Below are positions 24,218-35,050 of a stretch of DNA of 64,000 bases, piece by piece. The notes beneath the pieces are model-generated. The model saw only the letters and a program-made list of their open reading frames with translations. It had not been told where the DNA came from and did no database searches. A program made the position numbers and the translations under genes. Position 1 is the first letter of the stretch. The number at the start of each line of letters is the position of its first letter. This DNA comes from Wurfbainia villosa (taxonomy: Eukaryota > Streptophyta > Magnoliopsida > Zingiberales > Zingiberaceae), in contig JAKLTH010000216.1 in the NCBI GenBank assembly GCA_025175895.1, positions 1,670,001 to 1,734,000 on the forward strand, read 5' to 3'.

Positions 24218-27200
24218 ATGTCCCTAAAGAGAAAGTTATGCCATTGCTTCCTCTTCGCCGCGGCTCTCTTCCTCTCAGTGTCCTTGTTTACTAGAAGTCT
24301 TCCATTCATTTCAGTTGATGATATAAAGGTACTTTTGTACTTTAACTTGTCGATGAATTCTTGCACTTCGATATTGCCTTCATCTAATATTTTTTGATAT
24401 ATGTGATTGTTTACTTGTAGAGGATTCAACTCAGATCATATGTGATGCAGAGTGCCACTGATCCTTGCATGGTATTTTTCTTTTGTTATGAAGTAGTTAT
24501 AATTTTCGAAGTTCGCCGGAACTTTTACTAGCCTTTTCAAAATGCTCCTGAGGTTTGGTTGATGTGAGTGTCCTCGAGATCTCTATTTTATCGTCAAAAT
24601 GTGATAGGAATTTTGATGGTAAACAGGAAACCTTGGGGAGCATTCGGACACTAATAGAACATCGGGTGCATTTGTGGATTTTTTTTTTCTCTTCTAGATC
24701 GTGTTCATGTTTAATCTCGTTGTATCGTTGATATTTGCCTTTTAGGACCAAAAAAGAAGTGTGGGAGTTGAAGATTTGCCCGAAGGCATAGTTACCTTAA
24801 CGACTGACTTGGAGATGCATAAATTTACAGGCCTAGTCGATACAAAAGTGAGTAAGTATTATATGTACATATTTGAAGTATCAAAGAAGGAAAATATGGA
24901 AGAATGATAACTTTCATTAGTATCTTGAGCCCTTAGAATGACTCCTTTTCGTCGAGAACAAGTGTCGGTTTAAGGCACTCACTTCACAAGAGCTATCTAC
25001 TTTACTAGAGATGTGCCTTTCTTTAATAGAAATTTAAAATAAAATACAAAATTGTTTTAGTTTCTTCACATATCTACCTCTATAAACTTTAAGAAAAACA
25101 ACATTCACAAATAGCAAAACTATCAACATAGATCATGAGTATATAAAGAACCAGACTAGTAAATTTTGAATTAAATTTGTGAAAACATATGGATTTTTCT
25201 AATAAACTCTTGTTTGATTTCTAGGAAAACAAAAGTTCTTTGAGAAGCTTGCTTGCTTTAGCAGTAGGAATCCCACAAAAACAAATTGTGAATGAAATTG
25301 TCAAAAAGGTGCATAAGAACACACTTCATTTGTCTCCCTTTTACCATTTCTAACTTCTTGTCAGCTCTTCCAACCAGTTTTCATTTTTGTCATGCTTTTT
25401 CTTTAGTTCCTTAGCAACAATTTCACTGTAATGCTTTTTCACTACGATGGAATCGTCGATGAATGGAATGACTTGGAATGGAGCAATAGTGTTTTGCATG
25501 TCTCAGCAATGTATCAAACAAAATGGTACTTTATTTTTTGATCATCCCCTATCATCTAAACTCTTTCAAAATGATTCTTTTTTCTTTTTGTTATTGTCTT
25601 TGAAGCAAAATGCTAAATGTTCCAATGTAGACTTTTCGCGATCGAAATAGAGGTTGTCTTGTTGATCTAATGATGGTCACAGTTGTGTGGATGTAACACA
25701 GGTGGTTTGCTAAACGGTTCTTGCACCCGAGCATAGTGGCTGAGTATGAGTACATCTTTCTTTGGGATGAAGACATTGAAGTTCAACATTTTCATCCTAG
25801 AAGGTTAATCTCGTTTATTCTTATTCGAATACGAAATATACACGCACCGTTTGCTGCTTTTAGTTTTAAGTTTACGAATTTACGGGGAAAAAAAACACAC
25901 ACTATCTCCTTCAAGTAACCTTCTTTTTAGAACTGAATCTCATTTTTCAAACCCTTTCACTTTACCTCTAGCCATAAACTGTAGGGGACATTTTGGCATG
26001 CTACAACAGATATAAAGATGCAAAATTCTCCATAACTTTGCGTTCTTTGTTTCGGTTTATGCAATCGTTTGACGTAACGAAGACTTGATCGTGCCAAAAA
26101 ATTTTCGATGATCACAGATACTTGGAAATTGTTAAAAGGGAGGGACTTGAAATTTCACAGCCTGCACTTGGTGCCCACAGTTCTTTTCACTACAGCTTCA
26201 CAAAACGTCAGAGCCAAAAAGAAGTGCACAGGCATGTGTTGTTCCCATTCTCGGGGCAACTTAAATTTCCTTCTAAATTGCAGTGAAAAAATAGAGACAG
26301 AAAAAGAAAAAACCAATCTGATAAATCAAGTTTGTTCGTCGAGCAGGAGTGTTTTCGATCTCTCTCAGAATTGCACCGAGAGAGCTACTGAATTTCCATG
26401 CGCAGGGTGAGTTGGTTATTCAAAGTATAGACTTGGGTCTTGTTAGTGTTCTTCAGAAACAAAAACTGAGTTGTGAGTTGGTTTTGTTTTTTTGTAGGTT
26501 TGCAGAAATTATGGTTCCTGTGTTCACAAGAGCTTCATGGAGATGTGTATGGCCTATGATTCAAGTATGTACATCGTGACCTAAAATTTTATACCTGAAA
26601 ACTGTAAATGTAAAAGTTTTTTCGATATGTCTGAAACTTATCTTTGTGTGCTACATTTTGTTTTCAGAATGACTTGGTTCATGCATGGGGCATAGATTTT
26701 AAGTTTGGTTACTGTGTTAAGGTAACATTCTACAAAACTAAGTGCTGAAATGGATTTCACTTAGCGATTCAATTCCTTTTTGCTAAACATGCCATAGAGT
26801 CTCCACCGAGTTTTCGATCGTTCGATAAGATACACCTCCAAAGTTCAATCTGTGTTTGCAAAGTATCATGTTAGATTTCAAAATTGTAGCCAATGATCAC
26901 AGTACAATGACTAGAAGATATAACATTTTGGTGGTAAATTTGGTGAGGCTAATGGATATTCGAAAAAAACTAATAACTTACAAAACAGTTTCCTTTTTTT
27001 TTTTCCTCGTGCCATTTCGGAGTTCTAACATGTTAAGATGTGATTGGTAGGGTGATAGGACCGAAAAGATCGGTGTGGTCGATAGCGAATACATTGTGCA
27101 TGAGGGGCTTCGTACGCTCGGAGGAGAAGTAAGTGGTTGCTTGAGTTCCCTTTAGAAATGGTCGTGCCAAACACTTGGATTCGCACTCGTGTTAGATTCT

Positions 27201-27679
27201 TGTATCGAAACCGACAATTGTGTAATTCTACCAAATATGTTGCTCATTTTGCCTTTGAATTTTTTTTCTCTAAATCTAACTCGTCAAGTGTTTTGGATTT
27301 GTAGGATTCTAAAGGAAGCCAAAAGAAAGGCAATAGAGCTGCTGTATGCATCACAATTCCACAATTTAGACCCTTTCTAGAACTACCGCCAAAATTTGTA
27401 TTCATTTTCAAAATCCTCTAGAAGTTCCAATGCTATGACAATATCAAAACTAGCACGTAGTATTTATAAACTTATGACACTCTGGGACAACCATTGTTAC
27501 ATCAAGTTAGTTGTGTTCGTCGGTCGGTATGTATGTCATGAAGAATCGAACACTTGTTTCTCTTCGTGCAGGTGATAAAGAGAAGCATCGACGAGATGCA
27601 TACGTTTCACAGAAGATGGCAACAGGCTGCAGACGAAGACTCGTGCTGGACTGATCCATACGAACCTCGGAACGAATAG
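24218..27679 (+). CDS. DUF707 family protein, single-pass membrane anchor
   Basis: Thirteen exons: 24218-24328, 24421-24471, 24746-24847, 25225-25308, 25407-25525, 25702-25803, 26118-26231, 26347-26406, 26498-26564, 26668-26721, 27051-27128, 27305-27343, 27572-27679; 362 residues. The N-terminus is basic followed by a hydrophobic stretch (about residues 8-25), so a type II anchor or signal anchor is likely. DUF707 hallmarks are in order: LPEGIVTLTTDLE, FHYDGIVDEWNDLEWS, WWFAKRFLHP, IFLWDEDIEV, EGLEISQPAL, VPVFTRASWRCVW, NDLVHAWGID, DRTEKIGVVDSEYIVH, and a final CW-DP motif. The DED motif is glycosyltransferase-like, but the biochemical role of DUF707 is unknown to me. Intron 7 uses a GC donor in this model, and the exon 12 donor (GCT|GTATGC) is weak. 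Confidence 0.9.
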
Positions 27680-28821
27680 TCCATACGAACTTAACTGATG
27701 TAGTTTCTCTTCTACTTCAGACCATAAGCTCATACAACATGTTCATCTCCTGAAGAAACAAGAGGAGAGAATTCATTCCAAGTGATAAAGACAGTGGAAA
27801 TGGAGATGGAGGGTTGACATACAAGAGTAGAGACCATAAAAAAAAAAAAAAATGGTGTGCAAGTGCTTTCTAGTATTGCAAAGCATATATCTGAAGAAAA
27901 GAATGGATGTGAATCTAATTGTGCAGTTGGTTCACAGGAATAGATGTTTTATTTCGAACGCGAATTGAAAATGTTAATTCGCTATTGTGCAAAAAAAGAT
28001 TGAAATTGGTCGACTTAGCGGCTATTAGTCCATCATTGGATCATCATAAGAGTGATAAATCATGATAGACTTTTGATCATTGAGACTAGTAATCCAACGC
28101 ATGGAGAGACTCTCTTGTATTTATGAGGATTGATCTGTTATTTTATTATGCAACGTTTACATATGCTAGCCACTAGATTTTTTCCATGGGGACATGTTAA
28201 TTCTCTAATGAATAGCTTTTCTTTGATTCTTTTTTTTCACAGAACAAGTAATAATTAAGAGTTAATAACTAAAATGATTAAATTGAAATTGAATAAATGA
28301 TGTTTTTTAATAAATCAAACCAATCAAATTTTTCTATGAAAATCAATTAATGTCCGAATTAATTAATAAAAAATCAATTAATCAAATTGACAACGAACTG
28401 ACAATCAATCGATGGAATAATATAAATTGATCAATAATGTATTAATTGATTGATTTATATTAATTAATATATCAATTGATATGACATCAACCTATTGATG
28501 AATTCGATTGTTTTCATTTCGAAATCAAAACCGAATCGAATAAATTGAAAAATATCAATATTTTTTGAAATGAATTTTTGAATAAAAAATTTTCCTAGTC
28601 CCTGACTGTAATACGAATCAGAGTTTAAGTGACAACATAAAGATCCCACAAAACCACCTCAAAGCAAGAGAAACCAGCCACCTTCAACAGAAAATATAAC
28701 AAAACTAAAATTCACCATGAGGAAACATAAACCCGCATACATCCATCGTCGCACAGAGCTAAACCAGTCCGCTTATTCACAGGTAAAAAGAAAACATCAA
28801 AAGACAGTCTTGCTGATTTTT
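27680..28821. other. Convergent intergenic region (3' ends of two genes)
   Basis: It holds a poly-A run at about 27838-27852, a diverged SINE-like repeat (28004-28200) and AT-rich sequence with many ATTAATTGATT words at about 28250-28570. No gene is seen. The DUF707 gene on the left and the desaturase gene on the right end toward each other here. Confidence 0.6.
28004..28200 (-). mobile_element. SINE-like repeat, family B copy 1
   Basis: It shares GAGACTAGTAATCCA and GCGCATGGAG-like words, and CTAGCCACTAG in the same order, with 43116-43335. Read on the minus strand, CTAGTGGCTAGC and a GATCAATC-like box resemble degenerate Pol III A and B boxes. Strongly diverged. Confidence 0.55.
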
Positions 28822-31465
28822 TCACAGCTTCACTTCTCTGTCGTAAATCCAACTGAAAGGTATGGTCGGTGCTTTCTTGGCCTTTCCCTGTGCTCGGTCC
28901 TCGAGCCTTCTGATCCTCGGAGCTAAAGTGCACAGGAAATCCTGGGCTCGGTTCCCTTCGCCAGAGAGGTCTGTCAACTCGCCTACTTTCCAACTCGCAA
29001 TGAGGAACTCCAGTATGTCCGCATAGTCCTTGGCCGTGTAGACGCCGAGCCGCTGGGCAACTGCCGAGAAGTGCTCAAAAACGTTGTCATCGCGACCATC
29101 ATACATCAGATGAGCAGGCATCGAGATCTTCTTTTTCATCATGTCGGCAAATGCAAGAATCGTGCCATTAGGATCTATCTCAAACAGTTTATCGACTATC
29201 TTAGTGTATGCTGTCTCATGGCGCTTCTCATCTGATGCAATTATCCCACATATCTGTGCCAATTTGAGATCTCCATGATCTTTAGCAAGTCTGGCAGTGT
29301 TTCCATGGGATATAAAGGTAGCTCGTTCCTGGAATGAGGTATAGACGAAACCGAGGTATGGGTTGTTCTCTATCCTGGGGTCCTGCGAACGACATCACTT
29401 TCATAACTCAGAAAAAAGTTGAAGAAAAGATGAGCAAACTTCCAATCGAGAATGAAAGGCATGATCTTTCACTGAAAATTAATTAGGTCTGCATATATTT
29501 GCCATGCTTCTTTAATTAGCCAAACAAAAAGATGATGGATTTCTAATTGCAGAAGTAAACAATCTCATGCCATGTCAAATTTAAGGGGAGATACTGTCCA
29601 TCCAACAAGAAAAAAGTTAAAGAAAAGATGCCAATCGAGAATGAAAGGCATGATCTTTCGACCAATTGAAGGATTTATTTGGACATGCAAACTTGATTTG
29701 CCACTGAAAATTAATTAGGTCTGCATATATTTGCCATGCTTCTTTAATTAGCCAAACAAAAAGATGATGGATTTCTAATTGCAGAAGTAAACAATCTCAT
29801 GCCATGTCAAATTTAAGGGGAGATACTGTCCATCCAACAAGAAAAAAGTTAAAGAAAAGATGCCAATCGAGAATGAAAGGCATGATCTTTCGACCAATTG
29901 AAGGATTTATTTGGACATGCAAACTTGATTTGCCACTGAAAATTAATTAGGTCTGCATATATTTGCCATGCTTCTTTAATTAGCCAAACAAAAAGATGAT
30001 GGATTTCTAATTGCAGAAGTAAACAATCTCATGCCATGTCAAATTTAAGGGGAGATACTGTCCATCCAACAAGAAAAAAGATAAAGAAAAGATGCCAATC
30101 GAGAATGAAAGGCATGATCTTTCGACCAATTGAAGGATTTATTTGGACATGCAAACTTGATTTACCACTGAAAATTAATTAGGTCTGCATATATTTGGCA
30201 TGTTTCTTTAGCCAAACAAAAAAGATGATGGATTTCTAATTGCAGAGGTAAATAATCTCATGCCATGTCAAATTTAAGGGGAGATACTGTCCATCCAACA
30301 AGAAAAAAGTTAAAGAAAAGATGCCAATCGAGAATGAAAGGCATGATCTTTCGACCAATTGAAGGATTTATTTGGACATGCAAACTTGATTTACCACTGA
30401 AAATTAATTAGGTCTGCATAAATTTGGCATGCTTCTTTAGCCAAACAAAAAAGATGATGGATTTCTAATTGCAGAGGTAAACAATCTCATGCCATGTCAA
30501 ATTTAAGGGGAGATTCAGATAATGTTCTAATGCTGACATTCCTGAGACAATTTCAGCATACTGAGAGGACTTACCATTCCCGAACCAATAAGATATTGAA
30601 TCGTCTTCTCGATTTGTTTCATGTCCACTCTTCCAGACAAGTATAAGTATTTGTTTAGAAGATCACCATGTCTGTTTTCTTCAGAAGTCCAAGCCCTGGT
30701 CCAGATTGCCCAAGAAGTAGGACTTGCACCGGTTTCATCCCTAATGCCGTCGAAAGTGTTTAGCATTGATTGGTACGTGGGAAGAGCTTCTTCCGTAATC
30801 ATATCTCCAATCAAGCAAACCAAATAATCATCAGGAATCTCCTTAGAGCGCTCTCTCAGCTCTTTAACCTCCTCGTAGAAACCCTCGGACGAAGGCTGTG
30901 GAAGAAAATCTTGTGGCTGCCAACATTTCTCAACGGGCTTCAGGTGCACCAGTACATTGTACTCCGCCCAGTTCTCCAATGATTTGAAAACCTCGATTTT
31001 CTGGGGTGGCATCGAATGTGTAACTTGAACACCCACCTCACGAGGAGGGGTAAAGGGCCTTTTTGGAGCATCTACCCTACAAAAAACAAGCACATCTAGA
31101 ATGCTCAGAACATGAATCTTAATCGTTCTACACCGGAACGCCTACCGCAATGGATTAAGATCGGCTAGACAGTCAGTGAAGATGAGCACATCTAAAACGG
31201 GCCAAAAAAGGGAAAAAAAAAATGAAGCTTTCCTAGCCCCGCCGCACGATTCCTGCATTACTGTGGATTAAGAAACTCATGGCCAAATTTGATAACCGGA
31301 AAACCAAGAAACGGGATCGGGAAAGCGGAAGCCGAAAGGAAGGCGGGGAGAGGGAACCAACCTGGCGGAGGCCATCGGCGCCCTGTATGATCCGGCATTC
31401 CGGCCCCCGCTCGGTCGAGGGACACAGAGGAAGGGCTCCGGCCATGACGCCAATCGAGAAGCCAT
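28822..31465 (-). CDS. Stearoyl-[acyl-carrier-protein] Δ9-desaturase, plastidial
   Basis: Three exons on the minus strand: 31465-31362, 31076-30575, 29382-28822; 388 residues, the usual size. This soluble di-iron enzyme puts the first double bond into stearoyl-ACP in the plastid stroma, using ferredoxin. Residues 1 to about 33 are rich in Ser, Arg and Ala and serve as the transit peptide. Iron ligands are visible: E130/E131 in ITEEALPTY, EENRH at 167-171, and DEKRH at 253-257. The C-terminal end SWIYDREVKL is typical. I chose the ATG at 31465 because only that frame splices in phase to exon 2; the ATG at 31445 is in another frame. Intron 2 (1.2 kb) is mostly a 232-bp tandem array. The gene sits tail to tail with the DUF707 gene. 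Confidence 0.95.
29409..30514 (-). repeat. 232-bp tandem repeat, five copies, in desaturase intron 2
   Basis: The phrase AATTAGGTCTGCATA starts at 29481, 29713, 29945, 30177 and 30406, giving spacings of 232, 232, 232 and 229. Copies 2 and 3 look nearly identical. The first copy lacks about 40 bases (the AATTGAAGGATTTATTTGG part), and the last two share small indels. The array fills almost the whole intron, leaving the acceptor and donor sides intact. It is non-coding. Confidence 0.95.
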
Positions 31466-31600
31466 CGAAACCCCCTGATTTCGTCTCTCGCCTCCTCCTC
31501 GGCAGAGGCGCCCTGGTTGGCTTCGTTTTTCAGCTGTCGCCGTTTTTAAAAGCGGCTTAGAATGAAGCTGCGATCGAAATTACTCATTTGCCCTTGAGAG
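31466..31600 (-). promoter_or_regulatory. Desaturase promoter-proximal region
   Basis: Upstream of the desaturase start on the minus strand. A TTTTAAAAA word near 31545-31555 is a weak TATA candidate. An AT palindrome (TAATAATAATAATTATTATTA) at about 31605-31630 separates it from a GC-rich array. Confidence 0.3.
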
Positions 31601-32304
31601 AGACGTTAATAATAATAATTATTATTATTATAATAGAATGAAAATTCTTCTTTTGTTGTTTTCGGTCGTCGTTGCTCGTTGATTGTCGTCTATTGGTCGT
31701 CGATCGTCGGTAGTTGTCGGTCGTCAACGGTCACCGGCCGATGGCGACGGGTCGACAGTCCCCAATTGGCGACTATCGATGATTGTAGGTCGTCGTCGGT
31801 CCTCGATTGTCGATCGTCGACTGTTGAATCGTCGGTGATCGTCGAGCCACTAGTGGTCACCGTCGTCTCCCGTCGGTCATCGATCATCGCTCGTCGGTGT
31901 TGGTCGTTGTTCGTCGGTGTCTGTCGTCGGTCATCCACCGAGGTCGATCGTCTATCGTCAGCCGACGATCGCCTGTCGAGGCCAGTCGTCGCCCGTCGAT
32001 CGCCGGTCGTTGACCATCGATCATCAATCGTTGGTCGTTGATCGTCGGTCACCCATCGACGTCGACCGTCAGTCGTCGACTGTCGACGTCCATCGTCGAC
32101 TGTCGACGTCCATCGTCGACGACGGACAATGGCGGACGGTGACAAGTGGGCGGAGACCGTCGGTGACGACATCGACGTCGTTTTCGCTTTCATTTTCAAC
32201 TTATAAACCAAACAATATTATTAAAATTGTTAAATATATTCTCATTTTATTTTATTATCAAATTCATTTTCATTTGTATTTCCATGTTAAAATCAAACGT
32301 CATC
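31600..32304 (-). mobile_element. Decayed Tourist-like MITE with a GTCG-rich core
   Basis: Bases 32195-32304 align with the reverse complement of the start of the Tourist MITE at 47882: both have AACTTATAAACCAAACAA, ATTATTA, CTCATT and CAAACG(T/C)CA(T/C)C in order. The end at 32304 is followed by TTA, the expected 3-bp target. The core (about 31660-32190) is a long run of GTCGTCGATCGTCGG-like words. The left terminal repeat is not recognisable. The array begins roughly 200 bases upstream of the desaturase start codon. Confidence 0.65.
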
Positions 32305-32686
32305 TTATATTTTAAGTACATTAAATTGAATAGAATTGATTTAGCAAAATAAATAAATAAAACAAAGTTTAAATTCTTAAGAAATCAAAATGTAAGGTCC
32401 TTGTGCATGTTTTTTCCTAAATCACCCTTGACTATTTTTTTAAAAAATATTAATTAATTTTTTTATTTAGTTACACATTTAAATAATATTATGTCACTCT
32501 TAAATGAACTACGTACTCACTGTCACGTGAGTGGATCCGACCGAATCTGCTGCCGTATGCTGCGTACTTTCCCGCCACTCATGAAAGTGACGTTTCATGG
32601 AGGAGTCACCTTCAATACGCAGAGTCCACGTCATCGGGTAGCTTTTTTTTTTTTTCTTTTTTTTTTTTAGCTTTCGTAGCCCAATC
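32305..32686. other. Intergenic AT-rich sequence
   Basis: No gene. It holds a GTCACGTGAG G-box-like word at about 32522-32531 and a 30-base T-rich run at about 32643-32669. Confidence 0.5.
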
Positions 32687-33135
32687 TAACCGTGTTTAAC
32701 GGAATCGATTTCATTCGAAACTAATTCGTTAAATTCGGAATCGAAATTAATTCAGATGAAACGGTTCTGAAATTGGATCAGAACCGTTTCGATTTCGATT
32801 CGATCCAGTTCAATCAATTTTGGAATTGGTTTAGAATCGGTTCGAAATTGATTTTTGTTCCGATTTAAATCTGATTTTGATTGCTAATTTAAAAATAAAA
32901 ATTCTTAGCATTCTAACATCTTTAAAAGATTATTTTACGATAGAAAAAAAATAAGATCATCAACACGTTAGATGAATTTGAAAACTCAAATTCGAAAAAG
33001 ATGGTCCGAAATCATTTCGAAATCGATCCGAAACCGATTCGGAATCGATTTTGAACCGATTCGAATTGGTTCAAATATTAACGAATCCGAAATCAATCAG
33101 AACCGAATCGAAATCGGAACCAATAAACATGCCTA
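32687..33135 (-). mobile_element. hAT-like MITE, family A copy 3 (inverted)
   Basis: 449 bp. Ends are TAACCGTGTTTAACGG and, reversed, TAGGCATGTTTATTGG. Flanks GCCCAATC and ACCCAACC agree at 6 of 8 bases. Its interior, reversed, matches the copies at 16587 and 17362, including AGATGTTAGAATGCTAAGAA-like and GGTTCGGTTCC-like words. Confidence 0.72.
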
Positions 33136-35050
33136 ACCCAACCTCCTACATTTATTTTATTTCCCTATTAAAAAAAAATAGATGCTCTTCGTATTTTTTT
33201 TTAAAAATAAATAAATAAACTAAGTTTTCAATCCAACAAATTTTGAATATTGATTCACTTTGGCTGCATAAATTTTCCATAATCTATGATCGACTAAAAA
33301 TGTACCGTGATCTTCCTCGTGCCATCCGTGTCCATTAGTGTCGGCCGTGATCGATGATGTTGTTGTCACGATCAAATCGAATTCTAATACGATCGCACTG
33401 TTCACGATGAGAATGGAATCGATGATTTTGATGGATTTAAATATATATTATAATAAATATTATTACTACTGTACAAAATATGGATAGGACGATAGATCAT
33501 AATTTTGTTTTTAATTCTTTGTGTGTTTTATCACACTCATGGAACACCCAAAGCGTTACATTATTATCATAATCTGTATTAGTCTCAATCACCCTATTTT
33601 TTTTTCTCCTTCTATTGAATTTTATACGAAGAAAATAATTATTAAGCTACGAGAATAAGTATCTAAATTAGGGTCAATTATTTGGCCCCGAAGCTTTTCG
33701 CATCAATTGTATTTTTTTTTTCAATCGATCAAGCTATTTCATCAAACAACTTGATAGATAGATTGCATCAAAACTTTGAGGAGAGTATTTAAAAAAATAT
33801 GGAATCAAGAGTATTAAAAAAATATGAAATCGTTATATTATTAATCTCCTTCAATTATTGATGAAAGAGATTAATCAAAAAACTAAATGGTAAATATAAA
33901 AAAAAAATCCAATAGTTCAGAATCTTTTTGAAAAGTAATTTTTATCTATTTAATTTTTTTTTTATATTTATCAATTAGAAGCTCTAGGAGCTATGGTCTA
34001 CTAGGACGGTATCTAAAAAATGTGGAACCGTCATATTAACAGTCATCATCGTTGTCTCTACGTGTGAAGGGGATAAATCAAGTCCCAGATGACTAGTACA
34101 GAAATACAAAATCATCGATAATCTGATCGTCATCTCTAAAAATCGACCCGAGTATCTAAAATTTTAAGTTTGAGTGGACCGTGGTAAATATTTTTGTAAC
34201 CATACTATTTATGTGTAATAAATTGGGCGACATGTGAAATGGACACTTTGAGGAGGCAATGAATACAAAACTGCAGACAGGTATAGAGTGTTAGCATGAA
34301 CATTAATTAGTTGCAGGTGGAGTGTCGGCATGGTAGTCAATGTCATTAATTAGTAGCTCCCAAGTCAATTCGCCTTTTAAGTTACATTTCATTTTTATAT
34401 CACAATGAATGTCATTAAATACAAGCTTTAAAGTTTAAAGGGAAAAAAAAATGTCTTTAAATACAAGCTTTAAAGTTGAAAGAAAAAAACAAAAATTTCC
34501 ATCTAAATAAAACGACAAACCACGGACTACTGACTTGTCCAACCACCGAGGAAAAATTTCTATAAAACTGAAAAGTGCCAGTTGAAAAAAAAAGTGAAGA
34601 TAAAAAAAAATTTGAAGTAGATAAAATATTGCAAAACTAGGAACATTATTAATACTTATAATCAAATCAATCATAATTTACTCAGAAAAATGATGATTTT
34701 AATAAAAGGAGAAGGGAAAAAAAAAGTAATTTACTAATAATCACATATTGAACATTTAAACAAGAAGTAGAATAACATCAATTTGACTAAAAAACAATTA
34801 CATTGACCAAAAATATTTTGAGATGGTTCTAAATGAATGATATAATAATAATAGTGGAATATCTCAAAAAAAATTTGAACTGAATTTGGATACTGCCGTA
34901 GCAGATCCACATCAAGCTAGAGTGCCAAGCTGCCACTTTCCTCTAACAGCTTTATCTACTGCCACTCAGGAAACTATACAGAGGCAAACATCCAAGCTGC
35001 TCTAAAAAGGAAAAAATGGATTGAATAGTAATGGTTGGGAGCTCGAGTGA
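33136..35050. other. Intergenic AT-rich region
   Basis: No gene seen. A short duplication, TTAAATACAAGCTTTAAAGTT, occurs at about 34415 and again at about 34455, some 41 bases apart. The 3' leader of the dynamin-related gene lies at the right end. Confidence 0.5.

Noticed and set aside
29409..30514. Regular repeats that could suggest a CRISPR array
   Set aside because: The unit is 232 bp with no spacer pattern, lies in a plant intron, and the whole unit is repeated. It is a tandem repeat.
31233..31445. Alternative start for the desaturase (ATG at 31445)
   Set aside because: That frame does not splice in phase to the conserved second exon, whereas the ATG at 31465 does.
31679..32315. Frames of 120-173 codons on both strands
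   Set aside because: They are translations of the GTCG array and consist of repeated Arg, Ser, Val and Asp; not genes.
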